Shown: positions 7,876-16,084 of the stretch, in pieces
Layout of the letters: each line of letters opens with the position of its first letter
Position numbering within the stretch: the stretch's first letter is position 1
Assembly (NCBI GenBank): GCA_910584585.1
Contig: CAJUBP010000003.1
Span: 123,154 to 187,153 of the forward strand
Origin: an uncultured Lachnospiraceae bacterium
GTDB taxonomy: Bacteria; Bacillota; Clostridia; Lachnospirales; Lachnospiraceae
Length of the DNA: 64,000 bases
Direction: 5' to 3'
Program-made: the position numbers and the translations under genes
The notes under the pieces: model-generated
Told to the model about the DNA's origin: nothing
Seen by the model: only the letters and a program-made list of their open reading frames with translations
Databases searched by the model: none

Positions 7876-8291
7876 TCATCCCCCTTTCCTTCTTCCGCCC
7901 GGTCATGAAGCTGCGCCAGGATATCCTTCAGCTTCTCCGGGATAGGCAGCCCAAGGTGTCCAGCATTCTCTAAAAGGCTCACGCCCTCGTTGGAAATATA
8001 GAAAAAGATGACCGCCGTTCGCAGGACTGAGCCGCTCCCGATGACCTGCACATCGAGGATGTTGGCGATCCCCACCAGCAGGAAGATCAGCACCTTCTTT
8101 GCGATGCCCTTGAAGCCCACCTCGCTGGACAGCTTCTTATCCGCTGCGGCGCACATCACCCCCGTGACATAGTCCACCACCACAAATGCGATCAGCGCAT
8201 ACAGCAGTCCGTCGCAACCGCCAAGGAAATAGCCGAGCCATCCCCCGACGCCTGCAAAAATGAGTTGAATTGTGTTCCAGAATTCCTTCAT
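7872..8291 (-). CDS. Phage holin (toxin secretion/phage lysis holin family)
   Basis: A 139-residue membrane protein with three to four hydrophobic stretches (LIFAGVGGWLGYFLGG, LLYALIAFVVVDYVTGVMCA, VLIFLLVGIANILDVQVI, TAVIFFYISNEGVSLLENAG). The DYVTGV and SNEGVSLLENAG motifs are typical of the Phage_holin_4 family. It makes inner-membrane lesions that release the endolysin. It overlaps the endolysin by 4 bp (ATGA), forming the classical lysis cassette. The start follows AAAAGGAGGGTTTCACT. Confidence 0.92.
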   Translation of the reverse strand: MKEFWNTIQLIFAGVGGWLGYFLGGCDGLLYALIAFVVVDYVTGVMCAAADKKLSSEVGFKGIAKKVLIFLLVGIANILDVQVIGSGSVLRTAVIFFYISNEGVSLLENAGHLGLPIPEKLKDILAQLHDRAEEGKGDE

Positions 8292-8373
8292 AGTGAAACC
8301 CTCCTTTTAAAGATTTTTGTGTATGAAAAAAGCGGCTGCCCGTAATGGACATCCGCCAGTTTCCGTGAAAATA

Positions 8374-10851
8374 TTAAATTTGTTTTGGCAGCGTCTCCCA
8401 CAGCCTCATGTCCTCCTGTCCAAGCGACCAGATGGCAATCCCCCGAAGCTTCCAGCGGTAGGCTGCCTCATTCGCCCAATAAACCAGTGAGTCCACATCC
8501 TGATAATAAAGGATGGAAAAACCGTCCGCATCACCAAGGAACAGTCTTGAAATCCAGATATTGATGTCCCGCGGCGTGATCTTCACCGTGTAATCATTCC
8601 CACAGGACAATTCCATCAGATGGGAATGGAAAAAGTCATAATCCAGCGAGATTTCCTCGCTTCGTGTACTTCCCTCCTCCACATCGGAGGTCAACGTGAA
8701 CACCTGGTATTCCTCATCCCACACGGCATTATTCCGGACAATCCTGCCATACTGCGTCACCCTGCCGTCCGGGAATACAACATCGAACCGCTCATACGGC
8801 TCATAGGTCCATGCGTCCCCAAGCCGAAGCAGCTCGCAGACCGTCCGGTTATCCGAGCGGTACCCGGCATAGCCGCCGGAAAATCCGCTAATTGCTGCCG
8901 TAAACCGCAGGGAATAGGAAGCACCGGAGTAGACACGCACCCTGCCTCCACGGATACGCATCTCTACTGTGTACATGGTGGGATTCCCTCTGAGGTCATC
9001 GTTAGGGGTACGGCTGATAGCCTGGCTGTAGCTGCCAAGCAGGGAGGAGCCTTTGTACAGCTCCACCCGCTGTGTATCGTAATTCAGGCAGCAGAACACA
9101 TCCCCGCAGAATACCCCCGCCTTCCCGCTGCCGTTCGACGGGAACGCCAGCCTTGCCCGCAGGTGCAGTTCCTTAAACCCGCTGTACTTCCACGCAAGCT
9201 GCCCGCTCCCTTCAAGCTGCGAATACACCCGCTCCATGGAGTATTCCTCTTCCTTCCACACTTTCCACGAGCCGGACAGCGTCGTCCAGTAGCTTTCCGG
9301 CAGGGGATTTTCGTCCCGGAAATCCTCATACCAGATGAGCGCCGAGTCCGGCTTCCTCCGCAACATCTCACAGGTCAGCTTGAAGCCTTTGTCCGGCTGG
9401 CACGGTTTCCCGTTTACATCAATAAACTGCCGAGGGGAAAGCGTGAACGCCGCCTCCCCTGCAGATACATATTCCCGGAATGCCGTGCAGACACGGAAAC
9501 CGTAAAACTGCACGCCCTTCACATCTACCGAGACCGTGACCGTATGCGTCCCCGCTGAAAGCGAAACCCCGTCCGCAAGGGAAATCCAGAAGGAAGTCCT
9601 CCAGTACGGCCACCACAGGCGCCTTTCCGTGAAACGCCTCCTGCTCCCATCAAGGGAAATATAGATGCCGTTCTTATCCCAAAAGGGATAGCAGATACGC
9701 ACCGCCACATCATAAACTCCCGCCGAAGATACCGTGAATCGGTAGGTGGCGCTCCCTTCATCCCCAAGCACAGCCACGCCGTTTTCGATGGATATAATGC
9801 CGGATGCGCTTGAAGGATTACCCGCGTCCCGGTCAATCAGAACACTGCCAAATTCCGTCTTCTGCTCCTTGCCGTAGGCGGTCAGGTAGTGCCTGCGGTT
9901 GTAAGTCCCTGTCAGCAGGGGATATTCATGGGAAACAGCGTCTGCGCCTTCCATAAAATCATATACCTGCGGGAACGCATAGGGGACTTTATCGTAATCG
10001 TCCCAATAAGCGAGGATGGGGATGAATGGCTGCGGCGGGGCGTCGTCTGTGAAGTTATAGCCGCCCGTCATCCACAGCTTTGCGGCATAGTAGGTGTTGG
10101 AAGTCCCCCGGTAGGATTTGCCGAGGTTTTTTGGCCTGTCGTAAATCTGCCAGTTCCACCCGTAGCCCGGCAGCCCCATGAAAATCTTCCCCGGATTCAT
10201 TGCTTGGGAGGCATAGTCATAGATTCCCTCCAGCCAGTTCCGCGGGGAAACCGGTCCCGGAGCGGAGCCTGCCCACGCCATGCCGTAACTCATGATGGAT
10301 GCCGTGTCGCAGTAGGCATTGAGGTCTGCATACACGCACCAGTTCTCGCCGCCCACCGAGCCGTTGACACTGGTCATCCCCGGCAGGCAGATGTTCACCA
10401 GCTTTGCCGGATTGTAATTTTTCACAGTATTGTAAATATCCCGGAACAGTGCATTTGCCGCCTCCCGGTTCTCATATTCCCCACCACGCTCCAGATCAAT
10501 ATCCACCCCGGCGCACCACGGATATTTCTGCATGATCCGCACCAGCTCCGTGAGGAACTTATCCTTCGCCCCATCTGTGTTATTCCGCAGCGCAGTAAAA
10601 ATGGATGCCGTGCCGTGGTTCATCACGGTCAGCATCCATTTAATGTGCGTCCATTTGTTGATATAGGGCATCATGGTGGAAATGCTCGTTCCCGTTTCAG
10701 AAATCGTGCCTGTGATATCCACCTCAAATGTAAAAATGCCCACAGTATCCATCCGGTCGCCGTAATCCCGGAGTGCCTGGTACATCCGGCTGTTCCCCAT
10801 GAAGCTCCACACCATGCACCGCTTCCCCTGCAGATAATCCCTCATAGACAA
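8374..10851 (-). CDS. Tail-associated GH18-type glycosidase with large domain insertion
   Basis: An 825-residue protein in the tail/lysis gap. Residues 1-310 form most of a glycoside hydrolase 18 barrel: VGIFTFEVD, the catalytic-type VDIDLE with Glu121, then SIMSYGMAWAG and GLPGYGWNW. About 350-460 resembles a carbohydrate-binding beta-sandwich (GSATYRFTVSSAGVYDVAV). About 500-690 is laminin-G or glucanase-like, beginning WYEDFRDENPLPESYW. The final 50 residues (YYQDVDSLVYWANEAAYRW, LRGIAIWSLGQEDMRLW) look like the closing strands of the same GH18 barrel. It probably digests surface glycans or peptidoglycan during adsorption. The GH18 family is clear; the insertion model is inference. Confidence 0.75.
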   Translation of the reverse strand: MSMRDYLQGKRCMVWSFMGNSRMYQALRDYGDRMDTVGIFTFEVDITGTISETGTSISTMMPYINKWTHIKWMLTVMNHGTASIFTALRNNTDGAKDKFLTELVRIMQKYPWCAGVDIDLERGGEYENREAANALFRDIYNTVKNYNPAKLVNICLPGMTSVNGSVGGENWCVYADLNAYCDTASIMSYGMAWAGSAPGPVSPRNWLEGIYDYASQAMNPGKIFMGLPGYGWNWQIYDRPKNLGKSYRGTSNTYYAAKLWMTGGYNFTDDAPPQPFIPILAYWDDYDKVPYAFPQVYDFMEGADAVSHEYPLLTGTYNRRHYLTAYGKEQKTEFGSVLIDRDAGNPSSASGIISIENGVAVLGDEGSATYRFTVSSAGVYDVAVRICYPFWDKNGIYISLDGSRRRFTERRLWWPYWRTSFWISLADGVSLSAGTHTVTVSVDVKGVQFYGFRVCTAFREYVSAGEAAFTLSPRQFIDVNGKPCQPDKGFKLTCEMLRRKPDSALIWYEDFRDENPLPESYWTTLSGSWKVWKEEEYSMERVYSQLEGSGQLAWKYSGFKELHLRARLAFPSNGSGKAGVFCGDVFCCLNYDTQRVELYKGSSLLGSYSQAISRTPNDDLRGNPTMYTVEMRIRGGRVRVYSGASYSLRFTAAISGFSGGYAGYRSDNRTVCELLRLGDAWTYEPYERFDVVFPDGRVTQYGRIVRNNAVWDEEYQVFTLTSDVEEGSTRSEEISLDYDFFHSHLMELSCGNDYTVKITPRDINIWISRLFLGDADGFSILYYQDVDSLVYWANEAAYRWKLRGIAIWSLGQEDMRLWETLPKQI

Positions 10852-10873
10852 CTCCCTCCTTGAAAATAAGCAG

Positions 10874-10905
10874 AAAAAAAGCGCCTGGAATCAGACGCTT
10901 TTTTT
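10874..10905. terminator. Bidirectional terminator after the moron genes
   Basis: A stem (10874-10887 with 10892-10905, one mismatch, loop GAAT) with A7 on one side and T8 on the other can end transcription in both directions. It isolates the nitroreductase/TIGR04076 pair from the downstream tail and lysis genes. Confidence 0.82.
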
Positions 10906-10941
10906 TCTGTATTATTATGTAATTTTTGCATGGTCTACAAA

Positions 10942-11469
10942 TTATTCAGCCCAGAACACCCTGCCTTCCCTACGCTTTGCAGCTTTCGGCATTTCACCAT
11001 CCATATATCCAACTGCACAATGACCGATTCCTTCCCATTCTCCATCCACACCAAGATCAGACAGGAACTTTTTAAACTCATCCATCTCGAATTCCTCTTT
11101 TGCACGGTGAATCCAGATACTTCCCAATCCAAGGGAATGTGCTGCCAGCATCATATTTCCCATGACAAGGCTTCCATCATAAACACGGTTCGCCCATGTC
11201 TTATCTGCCAGGACAACCAATATAGCCGGTGCGCCATAAAAAGGATCAAATCCCTCCTTCCATCCCCCAATCCTGCAGTTGGCCGCCGCAAACTTATCCC
11301 TGATTTCCTTCTTTGTCACTGCAACAGTAATAACAGCCTGCTTGCCCATGCCGTTTGCGGCATAAAGTCCAGCCTCAATAATCTGCTCCAAAGCCTCCTT
11401 TGGCGGCATATCAGGCCTGAACTTCCTAATGCTCCTGCGTTCCTCCATAGCCATAATAACCTCATTCAC
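10942..11469 (-). CDS. Nitroreductase family protein (moron)
   Basis: A 175-residue flavin-dependent oxidoreductase of the nitroreductase fold. Features are ERRSIRKFRPDMPP at the N-terminus (FMN phosphate contact), EAGLYAANGMGKQ, and GSLVMGNMMLAAHSLGLGSI with a C-terminal GYMDG. It probably reduces nitro- or quinone-type substrates with NAD(P)H. It sits inside the phage tail module but with its own promoter and terminator, the hallmark of lysogenic-conversion cargo. It follows the TIGR04076 gene by 3 bp. A second, different nitroreductase-like gene is in the cargo island at 62224. Confidence 0.88.
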   Translation of the reverse strand: MNEVIMAMEERRSIRKFRPDMPPKEALEQIIEAGLYAANGMGKQAVITVAVTKKEIRDKFAAANCRIGGWKEGFDPFYGAPAILVVLADKTWANRVYDGSLVMGNMMLAAHSLGLGSIWIHRAKEEFEMDEFKKFLSDLGVDGEWEGIGHCAVGYMDGEMPKAAKRREGRVFWAE

Positions 11470-11472
11470 GGC

Positions 11473-11868
11473 TTATCCCTCCACATCTATCCTTTCAATT
11501 TTAAATATAACCGGCCTCGTCCCATCTGAGCAGCAGGCGATCATTGTATTTTCCTCTTTCATCCACCCTTTCATGATGGAACCACCCTGCAGCCCCGTAT
11601 AGATATAACGGGCAATAGCATCCCATGCTTCTGAACAATGCGGCATTTTCGGACCGCCTGCAACGGTATCAGGATCGGCATCTGTTTTTACAAGGGTATT
11701 CAATCCGCCATGCCAGAAATGGTCGTTCTCTTCGTCCCGTTCAAAAATAAACTCATCACCTACATTGTAGCAGGGACACATCCCGGAATTCGGATCAGCG
11801 CAGAACTGCTCCTGCAGCTCAGGATATAATTTCTTATCAATGACTGTTACTTTCACTTTATGTTTCAT
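11473..11868 (-). CDS. TIGR04076 family protein (moron)
   Basis: A 131-residue protein with the features of the TIGR04076 family: MKHKVKVTVIDKKLYPELQE, CADPNSGMCPCYNVGDEFIF, HCSEAWDAIARYIYTGLQGG and CCSDGTRPVIFKIER. Conserved cysteines suggest metal or redox chemistry, but no reaction is established. It forms a two-gene unit with the nitroreductase, pointing to a joint redox function. The start follows GGAGGTAGGAC, and a good promoter lies directly upstream. Confidence 0.72.
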   Translation of the reverse strand: MKHKVKVTVIDKKLYPELQEQFCADPNSGMCPCYNVGDEFIFERDEENDHFWHGGLNTLVKTDADPDTVAGGPKMPHCSEAWDAIARYIYTGLQGGSIMKGWMKEENTMIACCSDGTRPVIFKIERIDVEG

Positions 11869-11914
11869 GTCCTACCTCCAAAACATTAAATTTGTTGTTT
11901 TCCCTATATGAAAA

Positions 11915-11942
11915 AGTATAGCATAAAACCGTGAAAATTCAA
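11915..11942 (-). promoter_or_regulatory. Promoter of the nitroreductase/TIGR04076 moron
   Basis: On the minus strand, TTGAAT, a 16-bp spacer and TATACT lie about 45 bp upstream of the TIGR04076 start. The stretch is much more AT-rich than the surrounding tail genes. It indicates constitutive housekeeping-sigma expression in the lysogen. Confidence 0.72.
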
Positions 11943-11968
11943 TGACAGGCAGGTAAAAAAATAGCCCC

Positions 11969-12547
11969 TCAGACCACATCACCCCCGTTCTGCATTTCCT
12001 GAAACTCAAAATAAAGCCTTGCCGATTTCCCCTTTTCCACCGACACCGGATGCTTGCTGTCCCTGGCTGCCGTGTACTGGAAAAAGCCGTCCTTCTTCGT
12101 GGCTGCACCGTTTCTAAGGCACTGGCGGCTGGATGCCAGGAGCGAAAACTCATCCCCGGCATTCGCAGAGGAGAGAAACTTCGCTTTATGCGCCCCTGCC
12201 CCCAAAGACAGCTCTATGCTGCCCGCCGCCATGTTCTGCACCGGGTACACTTTGATGTCCAGCCCCGCCGAGGTCTGCCCAAGGTTGAACGCCACCAGCG
12301 TTGCACTGGAGCGCACCAGCCCGTTATAAAACCTCGGCGGCACAATCTCCCCGTTCTCCCGGAATTTATTCACCATCGTTTCGGTATGGATCGCATACCC
12401 CGTCAGCCGGTCGCCCTCCTGCACCATAAGGTCGGTGAACCATATCCGGCCGGTACAGTCCGAGACCAGCGGCTTCACGGTCACCGCTACCACCCGCATA
12501 TCCTTCTTGCATTCCAGCGTTTCCGCAAACCGTGTAAATTCTGCCAT
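11969..12547 (-). CDS. Phage tail/baseplate accessory protein
   Basis: A 192-residue protein of unrecognised family located between the tail endopeptidase and the moron. It contains VTVKPLVSDCTGRIWFTDLM near residues 22-41. A closely similar stretch (ITVRVCVTDCTGEFYITDML) occurs in the small protein encoded just upstream, so the two are related. It probably belongs to the tail tip because of its place between Tal and the GH18 protein. It has no signal peptide or membrane segment. Confidence 0.55.
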   Translation of the reverse strand: MAEFTRFAETLECKKDMRVVAVTVKPLVSDCTGRIWFTDLMVQEGDRLTGYAIHTETMVNKFRENGEIVPPRFYNGLVRSSATLVAFNLGQTSAGLDIKVYPVQNMAAGSIELSLGAGAHKAKFLSSANAGDEFSLLASSRQCLRNGAATKKDGFFQYTAARDSKHPVSVEKGKSARLYFEFQEMQNGGDVV

Positions 12548-12558
12548 AGCGCCGCCTC

Positions 12559-12753
12559 CTATCCGTCAAGCGTCCACTGTATTTCGCTGACGTGTCCCAC
12601 CCATCCCGTTGCGATGGAGCCGCCCTGCAGGAGCATATCCGTGATATAGAATTCCCCCGTGCAGTCCGTCACGCACACCCGCACGGTGATGGATTTGAGC
12701 CGCTCATATCCCTTGGGCGACACATCCTGCGCCGCCTGCATAAAAAATGCCAT
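12559..12753 (-). CDS. Small tail protein related to its downstream neighbour
   Basis: A 64-residue protein beginning MAFFMQAAQDVSPKGYERLK and carrying the DCTG segment shared with the 192-residue protein downstream. The start at 12753 is preferred over 12759 because GGAGGGATGCAT then gives proper spacing. It directly follows the large Tal-like gene. Function unknown; a tail-tip component or a truncated duplicate is most likely. Confidence 0.55.
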   Translation of the reverse strand: MAFFMQAAQDVSPKGYERLKSITVRVCVTDCTGEFYITDMLLQGGSIATGWVGHVSEIQWTLDG

Positions 12754-12766
12754 ATGCATCCCTCCG

Positions 12767-15292
12767 TCACAGCAAATCTATAAATCTCGTTTCCGTAGTG
12801 CCGTCCTCATATTCAAAGGTCACCTCAATGCCGACCTGCCCATTTGTGCCTTTCGCCAGGTTCTCCGAGGCGATCTGCGCCGAAAAGGTATAGCTGCTCC
12901 GGCTTGCCGGATATACCGTCTGCGCAAGGCTCTTTGTCATGCCGGACACGCCCACGCATTTGAAGGACGCCGTGCCAGACATCCCGTTTTCCGCATCCAC
13001 CTCAAAGCCGGAATTCAGCCAGTAGTTCATGCCGCTGTCGGCGCGGGAATTCCGCAGGTGGTTGAACGGCACCATGTCCTTCACTTCCTGCCGGTCGATG
13101 ACATCCGTATTGGAAAGCACATCCGCCGCCTTATCCCACTGCGCCGAGGAATCGCCCAATTCCCGCAGCGTGGTGGAAAGCTCCAGCACCGTGTTCCACG
13201 GTTCCTGCAGGTTATACTGCCTGCGGACAATCCTCGTTTTTACCGACAGGTTTAAGTCCCTGTCATCCACGGTCACGATATCGCCCAGATCCCATGTCTC
13301 ATGCTCATACCCCGTCAGCACGGATAAATCCATGGCGGAAAGCACATAGGAAATCCGGGGCTTCGCATAGTCCGCAAGCCGCATCTGGGCAAACTCCAGC
13401 ATCTGGTAGGGGTTCGTGAAACTGGAACAGTCCAGCGTGGAAGTCCGCACCTCGTTTGTGTAGGCATAGCTTTCCACATATTCCTTCCCGCCGTTGATGC
13501 TGGCAAAGGTCATGCCGTCCTTCCCATAAGCGTACAGCCTTGTGACAAGGCTTCTGGTGTCCACCACACGCTGGATGGATTTCATGTTTTTGCGGTAGGC
13601 AAATAACACGCCGCTATCCGTGCCGCCGAAGGTCAGGAGATGCACCAGATGGTTGGCGCAGTCAAAGATAAGGTCGCCGCCGTGGATGTTCTGCACCTGC
13701 CGCAGGATGGAAAGGGCGTTCTTCTCCGTGCTTTGCCACGTCCTCTTTGTCCGCACCGTCACGTTCCCCACGCTCCAATCCGTGCCGGAGAGTGCATATG
13801 CCATCGGCACCTCCGGCGTATCCGCATTGAAATTGACCGCCGCCTTTTCCACGGAAAAAGCCAGGTCATAGAACGCCGCCTCCGCATACACCGAGGTCAC
13901 CACCTTCCCATCCGCCCCCTTGTCATCGGTCAGCGTCCGGATGCGGTACACATCGTTCACGATCTGTACCTGCTTCTCGTTATCCAGGTACGGGCGCTTG
14001 GAATCCCTAAACGGCAGTTTAAATTCCAGCGTGTCCGCCCCGTTCACCTCACTCGTCACCATGATATCAAAGGCATTTTCCAGCACTGCCTCCCATGCAC
14101 CGTTCCCGTCCAATACTACGGGCCGGGCAAAGCCGAGCCGCTCATACGGCGGCTTTGGGATATCATGCAATTGTATCTCCATAAGGCGGGGAGAACGCGA
14201 TGAGTCTGTTGTGGTAAATGTTACCCGGTACCGGATATACCTTTGGTTGGGGGACTGCAATTCACCGCTGCTCCCGACGCCCTGCCATGCCGTCCATTCC
14301 TCCAAATCATCGGATGTTGATGTTTCCACCAGGGAGACCGCCGTAACGCCGGCCGTGTATTCGCTCTTTACCGACACCCGCCCCGTCCCGGCAAGCAGGC
14401 ATTCCGCAGGAGCCGTAGTAAGCTGCCCTGTTTCCGGATAGGCGCCGCCGCTGCCCTTCCGGAGCGTCACGCACCCCGGCTCCGTGAGGGCGTCCACCTC
14501 CCCGGAGGTATCGCCGCCGTTAGCACAGAGGGATTTCCTGAAATAGTCCGCCAGGTCCTCCGCCGTAAGCTGCGAATTGCAGTCTAAAAACCAGTCGTCA
14601 AAGCCGCCCGCATACCAGTAGGAATTGGCGTGCATCCCCATGATGAGGTCTGCCGTGCAGGAGCGGTTGAGCTCCCCGGTAAAGGACAGTGCCGCAGAAA
14701 TCCACACCGTCCCGCTCTCCCGGTCGCCGATAACATATTGCACCTTCTTATTATCCGGCTCGATCACGCAGGCAAAGAAATACCACCCGTTGTTTACAAA
14801 AGAAAAAGGCGGCGTTACCGACTCATCCAGTATCAAAGTGCCGGAGGAATTGTAAAGCATGATCCTCGGCTTCCCCCGGATAAGGGACAGGTAAAATATC
14901 GGCTGTCCCGGTCCCTGCCTTGTATTGAAGATCGGGCAGTAAGTGTTTCCGATGGAATAGGTGGTCGGGTTCATCCAGCCGCCCACGATAATCCTTGTGC
15001 CGAGGTTTGAAAATATACTGCCGTCATTCGTTACCTTCAGATAGGTTTTCTCTGAGGCAGGGTTCGTGATGTTGATGCGGAAATACCGCCCCTTCTGCCC
15101 GTTGCGGAAACTGGCGCTGGTCCCGCTCCAGCCGGAAACATACATCTTCCTGTCCCTGCCAGAAGAATCGGTAAGCATCGTGTCCGCATCCGGGGCATTT
15201 TCATTAAACCGCCACAGTCCGTCCTCTGCATACTCTGCCGGGAACTCCCCCGTGAAATCCGCCTGCTTGTTCAGTGTGCTTTTAACCGCCAT
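12767..15292 (-). CDS. Tail endopeptidase / Tal-like baseplate protein with LamG-like domain
   Basis: An 841-residue tail-tip protein. Residues 1-265 look like a concanavalin/LamG-type carbohydrate-binding domain (YAEDGLWRFNENAPDADTML, PIFNTRQGPGQPIFYLSLI). The central region about 375-700 matches the prophage tail endopeptidase family (FARPVVLDGNGAWEAVLENA, TWDLGDIVTVDDRDLNLSVK, RIVRRQYNL). The C-terminus resembles a carbohydrate-binding module. It sits directly after the Dit gene, as in siphoviruses of Gram-positive hosts, and is the likely receptor-binding hub. Ending the Tal with a sugar-binding fold and following it with a GH18 enzyme points to a glycan receptor. Confidence 0.78.
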   Translation of the reverse strand: MAVKSTLNKQADFTGEFPAEYAEDGLWRFNENAPDADTMLTDSSGRDRKMYVSGWSGTSASFRNGQKGRYFRINITNPASEKTYLKVTNDGSIFSNLGTRIIVGGWMNPTTYSIGNTYCPIFNTRQGPGQPIFYLSLIRGKPRIMLYNSSGTLILDESVTPPFSFVNNGWYFFACVIEPDNKKVQYVIGDRESGTVWISAALSFTGELNRSCTADLIMGMHANSYWYAGGFDDWFLDCNSQLTAEDLADYFRKSLCANGGDTSGEVDALTEPGCVTLRKGSGGAYPETGQLTTAPAECLLAGTGRVSVKSEYTAGVTAVSLVETSTSDDLEEWTAWQGVGSSGELQSPNQRYIRYRVTFTTTDSSRSPRLMEIQLHDIPKPPYERLGFARPVVLDGNGAWEAVLENAFDIMVTSEVNGADTLEFKLPFRDSKRPYLDNEKQVQIVNDVYRIRTLTDDKGADGKVVTSVYAEAAFYDLAFSVEKAAVNFNADTPEVPMAYALSGTDWSVGNVTVRTKRTWQSTEKNALSILRQVQNIHGGDLIFDCANHLVHLLTFGGTDSGVLFAYRKNMKSIQRVVDTRSLVTRLYAYGKDGMTFASINGGKEYVESYAYTNEVRTSTLDCSSFTNPYQMLEFAQMRLADYAKPRISYVLSAMDLSVLTGYEHETWDLGDIVTVDDRDLNLSVKTRIVRRQYNLQEPWNTVLELSTTLRELGDSSAQWDKAADVLSNTDVIDRQEVKDMVPFNHLRNSRADSGMNYWLNSGFEVDAENGMSGTASFKCVGVSGMTKSLAQTVYPASRSSYTFSAQIASENLAKGTNGQVGIEVTFEYEDGTTETRFIDLL

Positions 15293-15296
15293 CCAG

Positions 15297-16073
15297 TCAC
15301 CTCCATCTGCTCCCTGCCTGTATTTTCAATTCCGTAAAGGTGGTGTTGCCAGCCATGGAGATTACCACCGTATTATGCCCTTTGGACAGCACGGGAAAAT
15401 TCAGCTCCGCCAGCAGCGGCAGCCCATTCCGCAGCGTATTTCCAGCAGAATCCACCACCTTTGCCGTGACCAGGGCAGAATCCACCAGCAGTGTTTCCCC
15501 TGCGGAAAGCGGCCCCGTAACACGAAGTTCCGAGCCGCCCGTAACAATGGATATATAACTTGAAGTCCCGGACGGAATCACCCCCTTCAGCGCATACACC
15601 GGGTAGGAGTCCGTATTGCCCGTATGCCGCACCGCCATGTGCGTCCCCGCTTCCGAAAATATATAGGTTTCATCCGTCAGGGCATAGGCGTATGGGTCCG
15701 GACAGATAAAACTGAGGGTAAACTGCCCCGCCGAGCGGAGCAGCCGCTCACAGTCCACTGCCTCCGACAGCCTCGCCATGAAATACCGGTCCGGCACATC
15801 ATCTAAAATAAGCTGCCCCTGCCCCTTTGTCGGGTCGAGCCACTCCGCCATGCTGTCCAGTACCGCCACCAGTGCCGGGAAGTTCTTCTGCGGGAAGACG
15901 CTGCACTCCACCTTAACCGTGCGCTCCGCACTGTCACAGCCGAAATCCGCCACCCCCGCTTTCCCCGGCACGGTTTCATAGAAATTCCGAAGTGCAGGGG
16001 AAGCCTGCCAGGAGGTCAGCCTTGCCCGTATCTTCATGCTTTTGGATGTGACTCCGTTAAAAGTAAATCCCAT
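15297..16073 (-). CDS. Distal tail protein (Dit-like)
   Basis: A 258-residue siphovirus tail component. The N-terminal MGFTFNGVTSKSMKIRARLT, the LILDDVPDRYFMARLSEA strand pair and the FICPDPYAYAL segment are typical of Dit proteins that join the tail tube to the baseplate. It follows the tape measure gene and precedes Tal, the canonical order. Length and arrangement fit a complete gene. Confidence 0.88.
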   Translation of the reverse strand: MGFTFNGVTSKSMKIRARLTSWQASPALRNFYETVPGKAGVADFGCDSAERTVKVECSVFPQKNFPALVAVLDSMAEWLDPTKGQGQLILDDVPDRYFMARLSEAVDCERLLRSAGQFTLSFICPDPYAYALTDETYIFSEAGTHMAVRHTGNTDSYPVYALKGVIPSGTSSYISIVTGGSELRVTGPLSAGETLLVDSALVTAKVVDSAGNTLRNGLPLLAELNFPVLSKGHNTVVISMAGNTTFTELKIQAGSRWR

Positions 16074-16084
16074 AGCCGCCTCCT

